Part shown: in pieces, positions 1-6,043 of the stretch
Layout: every line of letters starts with the position of its first letter
Numbering within the stretch: position 1 is the stretch's first letter
Source: B2-G16 sp964528085
GTDB taxonomy: Bacteria > Bipolaricaulota > Bipolaricaulia > UBA7950 > UBA9294
Direction of reading: 5' to 3'
Length of the DNA stretch: 7,413 nucleotides
NCBI GenBank assembly: GCA_964528085.1
Contig: CAZGRE010000052.1
Coordinates: 1-7,413, forward strand
Translations under genes and position numbers: made by a program
Notes under the pieces: generated by a model
Told to the model about the DNA's origin: nothing
Databases searched by the model: none
Seen by the model: only the letters and a program-made list of their open reading frames with translations

Positions 1-78
1 TGGCATTACCCAGATCAGGTTCTACGGGTCGAGGATGAACCTCCTCTCAGCCCAATCTCCTGAGCTCCCCAACACAAG
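1..78 (-). promoter_or_regulatory. TPP riboswitch (Thi-box), 3' end cut by window edge
   Basis: Read on the minus strand, this stretch has the conserved core of a thiamine pyrophosphate riboswitch. CTGAGA of the pyrimidine-sensing arm lies at 50-45, ACCC of P2 at 29-26, and the block GAACCTGATCTGG followed by GTAATGCCA runs to position 1. P3 can form from AGCTC (66-62) with GGGCT (53-49 region), and an optional P3a from GAGG/CCTC. P2 uses the GGGG at 70-67. The final GCG plus the AGGGA-like 3' strand of P1 would lie left of position 1, so the aptamer is incomplete here. The regulated gene is outside the window to the left and should concern thiamine biosynthesis or uptake. The family assignment is very secure from the conserved motifs. 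Whether control acts on transcription or translation cannot be seen. Confidence 0.93.
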
Positions 79-81
79 ACA

Positions 82-110
82 ATTCTAGCTGGAGCCGCCT
101 TTCTCTACAA
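82..110 (-). promoter_or_regulatory. Candidate promoter driving the TPP-riboswitch transcript
   Basis: On the minus strand TTGTAG (110-105) and TAGAAT (87-82) are separated by exactly 17 bases. The -10 box matches the sigma70 consensus at five of six positions; the -35 box matches at only three. Transcription would start near 75, at the first bases of the riboswitch P1 region, which is where a riboswitch promoter should begin. The element lies within the 40 bases between the peptidase stop codon and the aptamer, so the thiamine gene can be transcribed independently of the peptidase gene. No hairpin plus T-run terminator is visible between them. Confidence 0.5.
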
Positions 111-118
111 GTCGAGAC

Positions 119-1186
119 TCAGCCGGGGATGAAGTCGGTCGCCTCGTCGATCCGCGCGACGGCATGGGCGATCAGCCTGGCCACGTTCTCGACGTCGTCG
201 AGATTGACGAGCTCGCACGGGGAGTGCATGTACCGGTTCGGGATCGATATCAGCCCGGTCGCCACCCCGGCGCGGGTGAGCTGGATCGCGTTCGCATCGG
301 TCCCTGTCCCGCGCGGCGCCCCCTCGAGCTGGTAGGGGATCTTCTCCTCCTCGGCGGTCTTCACCAGAAGATCGAACAGCTTCGGGTTGATGTTCGGGCC
401 ACGGGCGATGATCGGCCCCTTCCCCATCGCGATATCCCCGACCTTCTTCTTCTCGTTCCCCATCCCCGGGGTGTCGGTGGCGAACCCGACGTCGACCGCG
501 ATCCCGACCTTCGGGTCGATACCGAACGCGCTCGTGTGCGCCCCGCGGAGGCCGACCTCCTCCTGCACCGTCGCCACGGCGTAGATCTCGGCCTTCGGCT
601 TCATCGTCGCAAGTAGGCGGGCCGCCTCGAGGATCACGAACGCCCCGATCCGATCGTCGAACCCGCGGCCGACCGCCATCCCGTTCCGCAGCTCGGCGAA
701 GTCGTAATCGAGGACGGCCGGATCGCCGATCGAAACGAGGGAGGAGGCCTCGTCCTTGTCCTTCGCCCCGATATCGATCCACAGGTCCTCCATCTTCACG
801 ACCTTCTTCCGGTCCTCATCCCCGAGGAGATGGATTGGCTTCCGCCCGATCACACCGAGGATCACCCCTCCCTTCGTCTTAAGCCGGACGCGCTGGCCGG
901 GAAGGACCTGGGGATCCCAACCGCCGAGGCCGCGGAACGAGAGATACCCCTTGTCGTCAATGTAGGTCACCATCAACCCGATCTCGTCGGCGTGGCCGGC
1001 GAGCATCACCCGCGGGCTTCCACCCCCGTTCACCAGGGCGAAGCTGTTTCCGTGCATGTCGACCCACGTCCGCTCGGCGAACCCCTCCGCCTCCTTCCTC
1101 CAGACGGCGGAGGCCTCCTCCTCGAAGCCGGTCGGACAGATCGTCCCCATAAACCGTTTGAGAAACTCGAGCCTGTCGGTTTGCAT
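119..1186 (-). CDS. M42-family metallo-aminopeptidase (TET/deblocking type)
   Basis: This 355-residue protein has the normal length and motifs of M42 (MEROPS) co-catalytic metallopeptidases. Members form large tetrahedral cytosolic assemblies that trim N-terminal residues from short peptides. Visible active-site residues are His65 and Asp67 in GHADEIG, bridging Asp177 in GFDDR, Glu209 (base) and Glu210 (metal) in QEEVG, Asp232 in VDVG, and His321 in MHSP. Residues about 70-165 correspond to the inserted beta-rich dimerisation domain between the two halves of the catalytic domain. There is no signal peptide or membrane segment. The ATG at 1186-1184 is preceded by AGGAGG (1196-1191 on this strand) with four bases between, which fixes the start. 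It is transcribed away from the regulator operon. The family also includes enzymes annotated as endoglucanase M or glutamyl aminopeptidase; exact substrate preference cannot be read from sequence. Confidence 0.95.
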   Translation of the reverse strand: MQTDRLEFLKRFMGTICPTGFEEEASAVWRKEAEGFAERTWVDMHGNSFALVNGGGSPRVMLAGHADEIGLMVTYIDDKGYLSFRGLGGWDPQVLPGQRVRLKTKGGVILGVIGRKPIHLLGDEDRKKVVKMEDLWIDIGAKDKDEASSLVSIGDPAVLDYDFAELRNGMAVGRGFDDRIGAFVILEAARLLATMKPKAEIYAVATVQEEVGLRGAHTSAFGIDPKVGIAVDVGFATDTPGMGNEKKKVGDIAMGKGPIIARGPNINPKLFDLLVKTAEEEKIPYQLEGAPRGTGTDANAIQLTRAGVATGLISIPNRYMHSPCELVNLDDVENVARLIAHAVARIDEATDFIPG

Positions 1187-1237
1187 GCTCCCTCCTATCG
1201 TTGACTGAAACGAAAGTCTACGCCCCCGTCCCCGTTC

Positions 1238-1256
1238 GGTCCAGGTTTAAAGGACC
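1238..1256. repeat. Inverted repeat GGTCC-N9-GGACC in the divergent intergenic region
   Basis: GGTCC at 1238-1242 and GGACC at 1252-1256 form perfect 5-base arms around AGGTTTAAA, with a TTTAAA core at 1246-1251. It lies between the two divergent genes, about 50 bases upstream of the peptidase start and upstream of the regulator's -35 box. It could be a regulator-binding site or a small hairpin in the peptidase leader. The arms are short, so chance is possible. Confidence 0.3.
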
Positions 1257-1263
1257 CTCCCTT

Positions 1264-1274
1264 ATATTGAATAT
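1264..1274. repeat. Palindrome ATATT-G-AATAT overlapping the -35 box (candidate operator)
   Basis: An 11-base perfect palindrome with a single central base sits on the -35 hexamer TTGAAT (1267-1272) of the regulator promoter. The surroundings are AT-rich in an otherwise GC-rich window. A repressor bound here would block RNA polymerase. The nearest candidate is the XRE-cupin protein encoded just downstream, which could autoregulate. That link is inference from position. Confidence 0.35.
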
Positions 1275-1296
1275 CAAAATAGCTCTTCACTATACT
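1267..1296 (+). promoter_or_regulatory. Sigma70-type promoter of the regulator/dehydrogenase operon, predicting a leaderless mRNA
   Basis: TTGAAT (1267-1272) and TATACT (1291-1296) are 18 bases apart, matching the consensus at four of six and five of six positions. Only seven bases (ATCAATC) separate the -10 box from the ATG at 1304, so transcription should begin at or within a base or two of the start codon. No purine-rich ribosome binding site exists in 1280-1303. The other genes with visible leaders in this window do have strong Shine-Dalgarno sequences. Confidence 0.65.
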
Positions 1297-1303
1297 ATCA
1301 ATC

Positions 1304-1870
1304 ATGGAAGGGATCGGTTCGCGGCTGCGAGAGGCAAGAAGGAGGAAGGGGCTGACGCTCGAGGAGCTCTCCGCGCGCTGCGGCCTGTCGGCCGGATTCC
1401 TCTCGCAGGTGGAGCGCGGCCGCTCGACCCTCTCGATCGTCTCGCTGGCGGCGATCTGCCACGCACTCGACCTTCCGATCGCCTCGTTGTTCTCGGCGAG
1501 CGGGCCGCTCGACACCCTCCCTCCGCGGGTGACGCGGGCCGCCGACCAGCTTCACATCAAGATCGGTGGCTCACCGATATCCTACCGTTACCTGACCGGC
1601 CAGCTCCCGTCGGCACCGATCGAGGAGCTCCTGATCGCCGAGTTCCCGCCCGGATGCGAGGAGACCGACTCGGTTCACGAAGGGGAGGAATTCGGCTACG
1701 TCCTCGAGGGGAAGGTCCACCTGACCGTGGAGGGGGAGGGGGCCCTCCTATCGGCCGGGGACAGCTACCGGATCCGGAGGGGGGAGAGGCACGGGTACAA
1801 GACGGCCGGTGAGGGGGCGAAGATCCTGATGGGGGTGACGGAGCGGTTCATCGAGGTGAAGAAGGGATGA
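1304..1870 (+). CDS. XRE-family transcriptional regulator with C-terminal cupin sensor domain
   Basis: This 188-residue protein has the standard length for HTH-cupin regulators. Residues about 5-62 form an XRE/Cro-type helix-turn-helix, with the recognition segment SAGFLSQVERG at 29-39. Residues about 108-178 are a small cupin beta-barrel: motif 1 is HEGEEFGYVLEG starting at His125, and motif 2 is GDSYRIRRGERH ending at His163. Several canonical cupin metal ligands are absent, as is common in this regulator class, so the barrel probably binds a small molecule directly. The family often controls neighbouring amino-acid or amine catabolism genes. Its gene is first in the plus-strand operon and its TGA overlaps the next ATG by four bases (ATGA), so it is co-transcribed with its likely targets. 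It probably autoregulates from the palindrome upstream. The ligand is unknown; hydroxyproline or a catabolite is a guess from context. Confidence 0.92.
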   Translation: MEGIGSRLREARRRKGLTLEELSARCGLSAGFLSQVERGRSTLSIVSLAAICHALDLPIASLFSASGPLDTLPPRVTRAADQLHIKIGGSPISYRYLTGQLPSAPIEELLIAEFPPGCEETDSVHEGEEFGYVLEGKVHLTVEGEGALLSAGDSYRIRRGERHGYKTAGEGAKILMGVTERFIEVKKG

Positions 1871-3954
1871 GGATCGATTCCCATCCGGTCCTACACGTCG
1901 CGCGGGGGGAGCCGTTTCGGTTCACGTTCGCGGGAGAGCCGCTCACCGCATATCCCGGGGAGACGATCGCCGCGGCCCTGTTCGCAAACGGGATCCGGAT
2001 CTTCGGCCACCATCCGAAGGATGGATCTCCCCAGGGGCTGTTCTGCGCCAACGGGCAGTGCTCACAGTGCATGGTGATCGCCGACGGCCTCCCGGTGAAA
2101 TCGTGCATGACAAAGGTCGCCCCGGGGATGGAGGTCTCCCCGCTCGACGGGCTCCCGCAGCTTCCGGATGTAGAAAAGCTTCCCCCCACTCACGAGATAG
2201 AGACGATCGAGGTCCCGGTCCTCATCCTCGGCGGGGGGCCGGCCGGGCTGTCGGCGGCGAACGAGCTCGGAAAGCGTGGTATAAGGACCTTGATCGTCGA
2301 CGACAAGCACCGCCTCGGGGGAAAGCTCGTCCTGCAGACGCACAAGTTCTTCGGGTCACGCGATGCGGTCTACGCCGGGACGCGAGGGATCGAGATTGCC
2401 GAGAAGCTCGAATCGGAGGTGAGAGGCCACGACTCTGTCGAGGTCTGGCTCAACTCGACCGCCCTTGCCGTGTTCAGCGATCACAGGGTCGGGATCCTGA
2501 AGGGGAAAGACCGCTACGTCCTCGTCTCCCCGGAGGTCCTCCTCGTCGCCACCGGGGCGCGGGAGCGGGCCCTCGTCTTCCGCGGGAACACCCTCCCCGG
2601 GGTGTACGGGGCGGGCGCGTTCCAGACGCTGGTCAACCGTGACCTCGTCCGGGCCGCCGATCGACTGTTCATCGTCGGGGGAGGGAACGTCGGGCTGATC
2701 GCAGGCTACCACGCCCTCCAGGCCGGTATCGAGGTCGTCGGGCTGGTCGAGGCCCTCCCCGAATGCGGGGGATACAAGGTACACCGCGATAAGCTCGCCC
2801 GGATGGGGGTCCCGATCTACACCTCGCACACGATCCTGAGCGCCAACGGGACCGACCGGGTCGAATCGGTGACGATCGCAAAGGTCGACGAGCGGTTCCG
2901 CCCGATCTCTGGTACGGAGAGGTCGTTCGCATGCGACACCGTCCTGATCGCGGTCGGGCTCGAACCGGTGAACGAGTTCTACGAGAAGGGAGTCGAGTTC
3001 GGGTTCACCGTCTTCTCCGCCGGGGACGCCGAGGAGATCGCCGAGGCGTCGGCTGCGATCTTCGCAGGTAAGATCAAGGGGGTCGAGATCGCCCGCGCCC
3101 TCGGGGTGGAGGGGGGGGAGGTCCCGCCCGATTGGGCCCGCATCGCGCAGGTCCTAAAATCGAAGCCGGGGAGGGTCTCCCCCGAGGAGATCCCGGAGGG
3201 GGAGTCCGGCGTATTCCCAGTATTCCACTGCCTCCAGGAGATCCCGTGCAACCCGTGCGCCGCCGTCTGCCCGCTCGGGCTGATCAGGATCGATCCTGAC
3301 GACATCAGGAAACGGCCGGAGTACATCGCTTCTAAAGCCGGGAGATCCTGTGTCGGCTGTGCCAACTGCGTCGCGGTCTGCCCCGGGCTTGCGATCACTC
3401 TCGTCGACTACCGGGAAGATCCGGACCACCCGACCGTCACCATGGCGTACGAGTTCTCCCGCGAGCGGGTATCGGTCGGGGACGAGGTGACCGTCCTTGC
3501 GACCGAAGGGGAGGCCCTCGGGCGGGCGGAGGTCATCGAGCTGCAGGCGAATCCGGCAAACCCTGGGACGATCCTCCTCCGGTTGAAGGCGCCGAAGAAG
3601 TACGCCAAGCGGATCGCCGGGATCAGGGTGCAGCCCACTGAAGTGGGAGAACCCCTCCCCGAGCCGATCGAGCGACTGACCGACGATACGATCGTCTGCC
3701 GGTGCGAGCGGGTGACTGCCGGCGAGATCCGCTCGCTGATCCGGGAGGGATACCGGGACATGAACGCGATCAAGGGGATCACCCGCGCCGGGATGGGCGC
3801 ATGCGGGGGGAAGACCTGCACCCCGCTGATCGAGCGGATATTCCGCGAGGAAGGGATCCCGCTATCCGAGGTCGAGAAGCCGGTGAAGCGGCCGCTGTTC
3901 GTCGAGGTCCCGTTCAGGGCGTTCGCCGGGATCGTGGAGGACGAGGATGAGTGA
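1867..3954 (+). CDS. Large FAD/NAD and multi-iron-sulfur subunit of a proline-dehydrogenase/sarcosine-oxidase-type amino acid dehydrogenase
   Basis: This 695-residue protein joins several modules. Residues 1-100 are a HcnA/SoxA-type [2Fe-2S] domain with Cys60, Cys65, Cys68 and Cys80. Residues 113-412 are a two-dinucleotide-binding flavoprotein with GGGPAG at 122-127, VATGA at 227-231, GGGNVG at 271-276 and a closing SAGD at 384-387. Residues about 450-515 carry two [4Fe-4S] sites, Cys455/461/464/468 and Cys495/498/501/505. After an unassigned 90-residue segment, residues 609-660 are a BFD-like [2Fe-2S] domain with Cys611, Cys613, Cys646 and Cys651. It would accept electrons from the DAO-type partner encoded next and pass them to NAD(P)+, ferredoxin or another carrier. 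Related systems split these parts: HcnA plus HcnB, or the small subunits of archaeal proline dehydrogenases. The downstream gene overlaps by eight bases, supporting a complex. No signal peptide; probably cytosolic. Substrate is set by the partner, so function is assigned at family level only. Confidence 0.88.
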   Translation: MRIDSHPVLHVARGEPFRFTFAGEPLTAYPGETIAAALFANGIRIFGHHPKDGSPQGLFCANGQCSQCMVIADGLPVKSCMTKVAPGMEVSPLDGLPQLPDVEKLPPTHEIETIEVPVLILGGGPAGLSAANELGKRGIRTLIVDDKHRLGGKLVLQTHKFFGSRDAVYAGTRGIEIAEKLESEVRGHDSVEVWLNSTALAVFSDHRVGILKGKDRYVLVSPEVLLVATGARERALVFRGNTLPGVYGAGAFQTLVNRDLVRAADRLFIVGGGNVGLIAGYHALQAGIEVVGLVEALPECGGYKVHRDKLARMGVPIYTSHTILSANGTDRVESVTIAKVDERFRPISGTERSFACDTVLIAVGLEPVNEFYEKGVEFGFTVFSAGDAEEIAEASAAIFAGKIKGVEIARALGVEGGEVPPDWARIAQVLKSKPGRVSPEEIPEGESGVFPVFHCLQEIPCNPCAAVCPLGLIRIDPDDIRKRPEYIASKAGRSCVGCANCVAVCPGLAITLVDYREDPDHPTVTMAYEFSRERVSVGDEVTVLATEGEALGRAEVIELQANPANPGTILLRLKAPKKYAKRIAGIRVQPTEVGEPLPEPIERLTDDTIVCRCERVTAGEIRSLIREGYRDMNAIKGITRAGMGACGGKTCTPLIERIFREEGIPLSEVEKPVKRPLFVEVPFRAFAGIVEDEDE

Positions 3955-5101
3955 AGGGTACGACGTCGTCATCGTCGGGGCAGGGAGCGTCGGGATCCCG
4001 GCCGCCTGGGCGATGGCCCGCGCCGGGGTTAAGGTCCTCGTCCTCGACCGGTTCGCGAGCTTCGGGCAAGGATCGAACAAATCGGCGATCGGGGGGATCA
4101 GGGCGACCCACTCCGACCCGGCGAAGATCCGATTGGGCCTGCGATCGCTCGAGATCGCCTCGACCTGGGAGGAGACCTACGGCCATGATATCGAATGGGT
4201 GAAGGGGGGCTACTCGTTCGTCGCCTACCGGAAGGAGGAAGAGGAGACGTTGAAGGGGCTCCTCGCGACGCAGCACCGCTACGGATTGAACATCGATTGG
4301 CACGATAGGGACGAGCTCCTTGAGATCATCCCCAACCTGAACCCGGACGGGCTCCGCGGAGGGACCTTCTCCCCCGACGACGGGCACTCCTCCCCCCTCC
4401 TTCTGATCCACGCGATGTACGAGGAGGCGAAGCGCGCCGGAGCGGAGTTCCGCTTCCGCGAGGGAGTAGTCGGGATCGATCTGCGCGAGGGGCGGATCCG
4501 CGCGGTTCGCACCGATAAGGGGCATTACGAAACGAAGGTCGTCCTGAACGCCGCCGGAGCAGGGGCGAAGGGGGTGGGGAGGCTCATCGGGATCGACCAT
4601 CCGATCGAGCCCGACTCGCACGAGGCCGGGATCACCGAGCCGGTCGCCCCGTTCCTCGCACCGATGGTCGTCGACATCCGCCCGGCCGCCGGCTCGGCGA
4701 ACTTCTACTTCTTCCAGCATCGGACGGGCCAGGTCGTATTCGCCCTCACCCCCGAGCCGCCGATCCTCGGGTTCGACCGGCGCGAGACGAGCGGTTTCCT
4801 CCCGATGGTCTCCCAGCGGATGATCGGGCTTGTGCCGAAGCTCGCGAACCTCCGCGTCCGGCGGACCTGGCGCGGGCTGTACCCGATGTCCCCTGACGGC
4901 TCCCCCCTCGTCGGCTGGTCGCGCGAGGTCGAGGGGTACCTGATGGCGATCGGGATGTGCGGGCAGGGGTTCATGCTCGGCCCGGGGTTGGGGGAGCTTC
5001 TTTCCCGGATGGTGATCGGCGAGCCGCTGGATGAGGACCGCACGATCCTCGAATCTTTATCCCCCTACCGGAGCTTCGAAGCCGTGGAGGCGTTAAAGTA
5101 A
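3947..5101 (+). CDS. DAO-family FAD-dependent amino acid dehydrogenase, catalytic subunit (SoxB/HcnC/proline dehydrogenase beta-like)
   Basis: This 384-residue single-domain flavoprotein oxidises the C-N bond of a secondary or primary amino acid in its family. The N-terminal FAD-binding fold has GAGSVG at 11-16 and the ribose-binding acid Asp34. A KSAIGGIR segment at 45-52 is in the position where family members contact the isoalloxazine ring. The C-terminal region has LYPMSPDGSPLVG at 311-323 and a GMCGQGFMLGPG segment at 336-347, typical of sarcosine oxidase beta, HcnC, glycine oxidase and archaeal proline dehydrogenase beta subunits. It starts eight bases inside the preceding gene, so the two are translationally coupled and probably form a heteromer, the large subunit relaying electrons. 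Combined with the downstream aldolase and glyoxylate aminotransferase, 4-hydroxyproline is the most attractive substrate. Proline, sarcosine, glycine or a D-amino acid cannot be excluded from sequence. Confidence 0.88.
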   Translation: MSEGYDVVIVGAGSVGIPAAWAMARAGVKVLVLDRFASFGQGSNKSAIGGIRATHSDPAKIRLGLRSLEIASTWEETYGHDIEWVKGGYSFVAYRKEEEETLKGLLATQHRYGLNIDWHDRDELLEIIPNLNPDGLRGGTFSPDDGHSSPLLLIHAMYEEAKRAGAEFRFREGVVGIDLREGRIRAVRTDKGHYETKVVLNAAGAGAKGVGRLIGIDHPIEPDSHEAGITEPVAPFLAPMVVDIRPAAGSANFYFFQHRTGQVVFALTPEPPILGFDRRETSGFLPMVSQRMIGLVPKLANLRVRRTWRGLYPMSPDGSPLVGWSREVEGYLMAIGMCGQGFMLGPGLGELLSRMVIGEPLDEDRTILESLSPYRSFEAVEALK

Positions 5102-5131
5102 GGGAGAGAGAGGCGTCAAACCGCTAGGCTC

Positions 5132-5139
5132 AAGGAGGT
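5132..5139 (+). promoter_or_regulatory. Strong Shine-Dalgarno site fixing the aldolase start
   Basis: AAGGAGGT, a complete anti-16S match, lies four bases before the ATG at 5144. It is in the only gap within the operon (5102-5143, 42 bases). No terminator hairpin or convincing promoter is visible in that gap, so the aldolase gene is probably read through from upstream but translated independently. Confidence 0.8.
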
Positions 5140-5143
5140 CAGG

Positions 5144-6043
5144 ATGCGAAGCCTCGATGGAATATTCCCCCCGATCCCGACCCCGTTCGATCGAGAGGGG
5201 AGGCTCGCCCTCCCCCCCCTCAGGGAGAACCTATCCGTCTGGAACCGCTCCTCTCTATCAGGGTACGTCGTCCTCGGGTCGAACGGGGAGGCACCCCTCC
5301 TCGCCTACGAGGAGAGACTATCCCTGATCGAAGCGGCACGCGCATCGATACCAACCGATCGGACGATGATCGTCGGTACTGGTTGTGAATCGACGGAGGC
5401 GACGATCCGGCTGACGCGGGACGCCGCTAGGCTCGGGGCGGATCTCGCCCTCGTCCTCCCCCCTCACTACTACAAGGACCAGATGACGGAAGCCGCGCTC
5501 GTGCGCCATTACCGGGCGATCGCCGACTCATCCCCAATACCGATCCTGATCTACAACATCCCGGCGACGACCGGGATCGACATCGAAGAAGGGACGGTCG
5601 TCCGCCTCGCCGAGGACGAGAACATCGTCGGGCTGAAGGATTCGAGCGGGAACCTCGTCAAGTTCGGAGCGATCCGCCGCTCGACCCCTTCCTCGTTCAA
5701 GCTCCTCGCCGGCTCGGCGAGCTTCCTCCTCCCCGCCCTCACCCTCGGCGGCTGTGGGGGGATCCTCGCCCTTGCGAACCTCTCCCCGGAGAGGACAATC
5801 GAGATCCTTCGCCTGTTCGACGAGGGGAGGATCGATGAGGCGCGCGCTATCCAGCTATCGCTGATCCCGGCGAACGATGCGATCACCCGCCGGCTCGGGA
5901 TCCCGGCGCTCAAGGCCGGCCTCGACATGATCGGGATGTACGGCGGGCCGGTGCGTGGGCCGCTCCTCCCCCTCGGGGATGAGGAACGCGAGGACCTGCG
6001 CAGGATCCTGATCGAGGCCGGAATCGCAAAGGAGGGACGATGA
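5144..6043 (+). CDS. DapA-superfamily aldolase, most like 4-hydroxy-2-oxoglutarate aldolase (HOGA1 type)
   Basis: This 299-residue protein has the (beta/alpha)8 barrel signature of the dihydrodipicolinate synthase/N-acetylneuraminate lyase superfamily: GSNGE at 45-49, catalytic Tyr137 in YNIP and Schiff-base Lys165 in GLKDSSGN. It has Ser-Asn (46-47) where true DapA has Thr-Thr. From memory, human HOGA1 shares this GSNGE, a CEST-AT segment (here 81-87), LAGSA-FL (188-195), an LIPAN---TRRLGIP-like segment (240-254) and YGGP (266-269), which is why I favour HOGA over DapA. HOGA splits 4-hydroxy-2-oxoglutarate into pyruvate and glyoxylate. The next gene overlaps by four bases (ATGA) and encodes a glyoxylate-using aminotransferase, which supports this assignment. 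The alternative is 1-pyrroline-4-hydroxy-2-carboxylate deaminase, a same-superfamily enzyme of the bacterial D-hydroxyproline route. Superfamily certain, exact reaction probable. Confidence 0.82.
   Translation: MRSLDGIFPPIPTPFDREGRLALPPLRENLSVWNRSSLSGYVVLGSNGEAPLLAYEERLSLIEAARASIPTDRTMIVGTGCESTEATIRLTRDAARLGADLALVLPPHYYKDQMTEAALVRHYRAIADSSPIPILIYNIPATTGIDIEEGTVVRLAEDENIVGLKDSSGNLVKFGAIRRSTPSSFKLLAGSASFLLPALTLGGCGGILALANLSPERTIEILRLFDEGRIDEARAIQLSLIPANDAITRRLGIPALKAGLDMIGMYGGPVRGPLLPLGDEEREDLRRILIEAGIAKEGR

Noticed and set aside
1215..1242. Weak minus-strand promoter (TGGACC, 17 bases, TAGACT) for the peptidase gene
   Set aside because: Both boxes match the consensus at only four of six positions and overlap the GGTCC inverted repeat. 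Possible, but not strong enough to list as a feature.
3634..3647. Perfect hairpin CCCAC-TGAA-GTGGG on the plus strand
   Set aside because: It lies inside the large dehydrogenase gene, in a linker before the BFD domain, has only a 5-base stem and no T-run. Chance in GC-rich coding sequence is the simplest explanation.
3914..4720. Long open frame (268 codons) on the minus strand opposite the DAO-type gene
   Set aside because: Low-complexity charged composition, no domain, and fully covered by two well-supported genes on the other strand.
1867..5101. Hydrogen cyanide synthase (HcnABC)
   Set aside because: The fold and module order are related, but the large subunit has an extra two-cluster ferredoxin module, and downstream aldolase and glyoxylate aminotransferase genes point to amino acid catabolism rather than cyanide production.
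5102..5143. Possible terminator or internal promoter in the only gap of the operon
   Set aside because: No hairpin followed by T residues and no -10/-35 pair is visible; the gap holds little beyond the Shine-Dalgarno site.
5144..6043. Annotation as DapA (lysine biosynthesis dihydrodipicolinate synthase)
   Set aside because: The diagnostic Thr-Thr pair is Ser-Asn, no other lysine or diaminopimelate gene is nearby, and the rest of the sequence fits the HOGA1 type better.
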